Assembly: GCA_964551635.1 (NCBI GenBank)
Contig: CAZKDZ010000158.1
Location: 1-35,846, forward strand
Origin: JAAXHE01 sp964551635
GTDB lineage: Bacteria > Latescibacterota > UBA2968 > GCA-2709665
Direction: 5' to 3'
DNA length: 35,846 nucleotides
How positions within the stretch are numbered: the stretch's first letter is position 1; each line of letters begins with the position of its first letter. The position numbers and the translations under genes were made by a program. Below, piece by piece: positions 33,735-35,846 of the stretch. Under the pieces are notes generated by a model, which saw only the letters and a list, made by a program, of their open reading frames with translations, was not told the DNA's origin and did not search any database.

Positions 33735-34601
33735 TCAGTGTCCGTGATGCACTTCCGTACCGTGGACCGCGGCAGATTCGACGAAGTAGAGGGCGTAGGC
33801 GAGACCGATTCCCACGAGAAGGGATGCGATGAGTTTGGCGCGGTCGTGGCTGTGGAATTGGATTTCGGGCATCAGATCGCTCAGCGCGATGCACAGGAAC
33901 GCGCCCGCGGCAAACGCAAGCACGTAGCCGATGGCCGAACCGTCGTCCAGGCCGAGCAGCCCCACGCCCCAGAAACTGGCGAGAGCCACCAGCGGGCACA
34001 GCAAGGCAAACGCGGTGTTGGCCGCCGCTCGCGCGCGTGCGCTGTATCCCCCGAACTTCATCATGCCGATGATGGAGTAAGCATCAAGAGGCTTGTGGAG
34101 GAGGATGGCGAGGAATACGCCGAGGGCGGGCAACGCGCCACCGGCTTCGTGTGGCGAGCTGATCCGCATGCTGGTACCCAGGGCGACGCCCTCGGTTACA
34201 GTGTGTACGCCCAGGCCCATCGCGACGCCTACCAGACTCTGCGAGTGCCCACCGGCATCTCCAGGGTTGTGATCCTGATGCTCGTACAATTCGCCGGCTT
34301 CATTGCTGAAGTCGTGCTGGTGGAAGTGAAACACGCGCAGCAGGAAGATCATCACGATCATGCCGAAAACCACCCACACGACGGCTTTCTCCACGTTTCC
34401 CGGTCCGGAAATCCGTTCGAGACTGTGTGGCAAGAGGTGGTACATGGCGATACCGAGGATAAAACCCGCCACGAGACTCATCAGTATCTGAATTTTCGTG
34501 TGGGTCATGGATCCCAGGACGGCCAGTTTCCCGCCGGCGAAGGAAACGGCAAAGATGCCCAGTGAATATCCCGATATGATGAGCAAACTGTCTGAATCCA
34601 C
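33735..34601 (-). CDS. ZIP family divalent-metal transporter
   Basis: This 288-residue inner-membrane protein has about eight hydrophobic helices. Helix 4 carries HTVTEGVALG (His133, Glu137) and helix 5 carries HKPLDAYS (His169, Asp173), the paired metal-site helices of ZIP transporters. The helix-5 motif normally reads H-E-x-P, so the Lys in place of Glu170 is a departure that could weaken or change the binuclear site. A His-rich cytoplasmic loop lies at 91-119 (FHFHQHD, EHQDH). The likely substrate is zinc, possibly iron or manganese. The start is GTG 34601 with AGG six bases upstream. A perfect 10-bp hairpin lies in the leader. It is convergent with the DegT gene. Confidence 0.85.
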   Translation of the reverse strand: MDSDSLLIISGYSLGIFAVSFAGGKLAVLGSMTHTKIQILMSLVAGFILGIAMYHLLPHSLERISGPGNVEKAVVWVVFGMIVMIFLLRVFHFHQHDFSNEAGELYEHQDHNPGDAGGHSQSLVGVAMGLGVHTVTEGVALGTSMRISSPHEAGGALPALGVFLAILLHKPLDAYSIIGMMKFGGYSARARAAANTAFALLCPLVALASFWGVGLLGLDDGSAIGYVLAFAAGAFLCIALSDLMPEIQFHSHDRAKLIASLLVGIGLAYALYFVESAAVHGTEVHHGH

Positions 34602-34634
34602 GATGACCTGCCCTTGCGTTGGCTTCAGTTTCTG

Positions 34635-34672
34635 ACCTGTTCGGCGCCCGCGGATAAGGTCCCCGAACAGGT
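34635..34672 (-). promoter_or_regulatory. Leader hairpin upstream of the ZIP transporter
   Basis: ACCTGTTCGG (34635-34644) and CCGAACAGGT (34663-34672) are exact reverse complements across an 18-base loop. The structure lies 34-71 bases upstream of the GTG start on the minus strand. It may be an operator dyad for a metal-responsive repressor, or an RNA hairpin. No T-run follows it. Confidence 0.4.
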
Positions 34673-34772
34673 TCGCCCGTTGTGACGGATTCTCTGCGAG
34701 ATACAGATTCGGAACGGTCTGTGCGAATCGTCTCAGTGGCCGATCAAGGCGCCGAATCGCCGGAATTTTTCA

Positions 34773-34806
34773 GGGGCAACCCTAACGTCCTTCACCGGGT
34801 TGCCCC
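34773..34806 (-). terminator. Strong hairpin after the four-helix membrane protein gene
   Basis: GGGGCAACCC (34773-34782) and GGGTTGCCCC (34797-34806) form a perfect 10-bp stem with a 14-base loop. It starts 35 bases after the gene end at 34841 on the minus strand. The T-run follows it on the plus strand (TTTT at 34808-34811); on the minus strand the tail is A-rich. It therefore may act better for plus-strand read-through, or be bidirectional. Confidence 0.45.
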
Positions 34807-34840
34807 CTTTTGCCATCTGCCCGTATCGATCGGTTGCGAC

Positions 34841-35329
34841 TCAGAAGAACAGCATGAGGAGCAGGATACTGCTCAGCCCGCCCAGCATGAACCCGCCCAT
34901 GCTGACCGCGCCCGAAACCAATGAAAAGTCGGCGATACGAAACGTCTGTTCGCCCAGGGTGAAGAGCACCTGGGTGCGATCGATTTCCCGATCCGCGAAA
35001 CTCTTCAATGCCTCTTCGGCGCTGTGCGCTTCCTTTACCGAGACCATGGCAACAAGAATCATCGTGATCGCGGACGCCAGGGTCCCCGTTGCGAATACGA
35101 GCAGCGTCGTCAGGGCCAGCCAGTGATAGGCCGCGTCTTCGACTCCGGAAGGCGAACTCATGAATCCGATGATCAATGCCGCGCCGCCGGCATTGCCCAA
35201 AAGCAGCAGCCGGGCAGACTCGGTAATCAGCCTGAACATCGTGCCGCGCCGCATATGGACGACCTTGTAGAGCTCCCTCAACCACTCTTCGCCGATTTCT
35301 TCGGCTGAAAATTCATCCACCTTTTTCAA
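34841..35329 (-). CDS. Small membrane protein of unknown function, about four helices
   Basis: I do not recognise the family. The protein has 162 residues with a charged N-terminus (VDEFSAEEIGEEWLRELYKV). Hydrophobic segments lie near 38-58 (LLLLGNAGGAALIIGFMSSP), 69-98 (LALTTLLVFATGTLASAITM) and 135-162 (SLVSGAVSMGGFMLGGLSSI), with polar helix AHSAEEALKSFADREIDRTQ between. The start is TTG 35329, with GGAGGAG eight bases upstream inside the end of the previous gene, so expression is tied to it. The next gene upstream encodes a periplasmic binding protein, so this could be a partner in sensing or transport. That is only context. Confidence 0.6.
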   Translation of the reverse strand: MKKVDEFSAEEIGEEWLRELYKVVHMRRGTMFRLITESARLLLLGNAGGAALIIGFMSSPSGVEDAAYHWLALTTLLVFATGTLASAITMILVAMVSVKEAHSAEEALKSFADREIDRTQVLFTLGEQTFRIADFSLVSGAVSMGGFMLGGLSSILLLMLFF

Positions 35330-35332
35330 CGG

Positions 35333-35846
35333 TCAATCTCCTCCGAGATCGATCAACCGGACGTAGCGCGAACCCGTGTTGGTTCCAGGCTCGAAGGCGA
35401 GGGTCCAATCGTCAATCGCTATCGGTCCGGACGTCAATGCCTGTTGCAGAAAATGCTCCCTCGTCAACGTCTCCCCCATGCGCTCCAGCACCTCGATGAC
35501 GAAACGGCCCAGAATGTATCCCTCGAGGGATACCTCGTTTACGCCGTATTTCCCGTGTTCCGCGCCGTTTCCACCGTCCACGCCCGCCAGCGCGCGATGA
35601 AAGCTACCTACCACCCGCATGCCGGTATCGTCGGCATCGGGCATCACTTCGGAAACCAGTATTCTGTCGCTTGGCGCGTCGATCCTCTTCTTCAACTCGT
35701 AGGAAAGAACGAACGACAGATTGGCCATTATATATCGGTGGCCGAGAGAGTGCGCCAGGTTGATGATTTCAGAGTTGGACGCATACGCGCCGACAATCAT
35801 GATGGCGTCCAGGTCGGCCTTGGCCAGGGCGAACAGGCTGGCCTGG
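35333..35846 (-). CDS. ABC-transporter substrate-binding protein, branched-chain amino acid type (partial)
   Basis: The frame is open to the window edge, so only the C-terminal 170 residues are seen. The segment KADLDAIMIVGAYASNSEII is the standard second-lobe pattern of Peripla_BP_6 (LivJ/urea-binding type) proteins. SLEGYILGRFVIEVLERMGE followed by TLTREHFLQQAL is the conserved region near the end of the fold. The tail LAFEPGTNTGSRYVRLIDLG is also typical. Such proteins carry amino acids, amides or aromatic acids to an ABC permease. Others act as periplasmic sensors. The rest of the gene and any permease lie beyond the window. It ends four bases before the next gene's start. Confidence 0.82.
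   Translation of the reverse strand, partial: QASLFALAKADLDAIMIVGAYASNSEIINLAHSLGHRYIMANLSFVLSYELKKRIDAPSDRILVSEVMPDADDTGMRVVGSFHRALAGVDGGNGAEHGKYGVNEVSLEGYILGRFVIEVLERMGETLTREHFLQQALTSGPIAIDDWTLAFEPGTNTGSRYVRLIDLGGD

Noticed and set aside
33189..34565. 458-residue plus-strand open frame
   Set aside because: It overlaps the DegT gene in another frame and then runs antisense to the ZIP transporter. Both are convincing genes, and this frame has no motif.

Overview
The window is a GC-rich stretch of bacterial chromosome with about 24 protein genes. I see no rRNA, tRNA, CRISPR array, transposase or phage gene, and no recognisable transcription regulator. A signal-peptide beta-barrel protein, a LolA-like lipoprotein-sorting protein and an RND exporter point to a Gram-negative cell. 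The combination of phytanoyl-CoA-dioxygenase-like oxygenases, an enolase-superfamily dehydratase, an amidohydrolase, GH42-like glycosidases and DUF6785-type membrane proteins resembles uncultured bacteria such as Latescibacterota, Poribacteria or Planctomycetota. That placement is inference from gene content; no phylogenetic marker is present.

Layout. Positions 1-490 hold a gene tail, an inverted-repeat element and a broken glyoxalase-fold gene. Positions 516-4477 (+) hold a VOC protein, a helical-barrel protein of unknown function and a large GH42-like protein. Positions 4526-6189 (-) hold a DoxX membrane protein and a HIRAN-domain protein, with repeat-rich spacers. Positions 7037-20013 (+) form the core: an enolase-superfamily enzyme, then an alternating run of oxygenase, transporter, GH42-like protein, transporter, oxygenase, transporter, and a double-domain amidohydrolase. 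Positions 20242-22728 (+) hold a GATase/deacetylase-like protein and a NeuD/PglD-type acyltransferase. Positions 22770-29331 (-) hold a Tat-exported intradiol dioxygenase, then a tightly coupled RND exporter / LolA-like / outer-membrane barrel operon preceded by an MpaB-like haem oxygenase. Positions 29763-33696 (+) hold an aminoglycoside-type phosphotransferase, a NAT_N/GNAT_C-type acyltransferase and a DegT aminotransferase. Positions 33735-35846 (-) hold a ZIP metal transporter, a four-helix membrane protein and the end of a branched-chain-amino-acid-type binding protein.

How it may work together. The core looks like a catabolic locus in which three paralogous multi-pass membrane proteins import related small molecules. 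Non-haem iron oxygenases, the enolase-superfamily enzyme, the GH42-like proteins and the amidohydrolase would then process them. The substrate cannot be read from the sequence. Two 161-bp copies of one non-coding element (8197-8357 and 32365-32525) bracket most of this region. The minus-strand block at 22770-29331 looks like a separate envelope system that oxidises and moves a hydrophobic compound or lipid.

The best candidates for something undescribed are the triplicated membrane protein set interleaved with oxygenases, the amidohydrolase whose N-terminal copy has lost every metal ligand, the MpaB-RND-LolA-barrel block, and the paired 161-bp elements.
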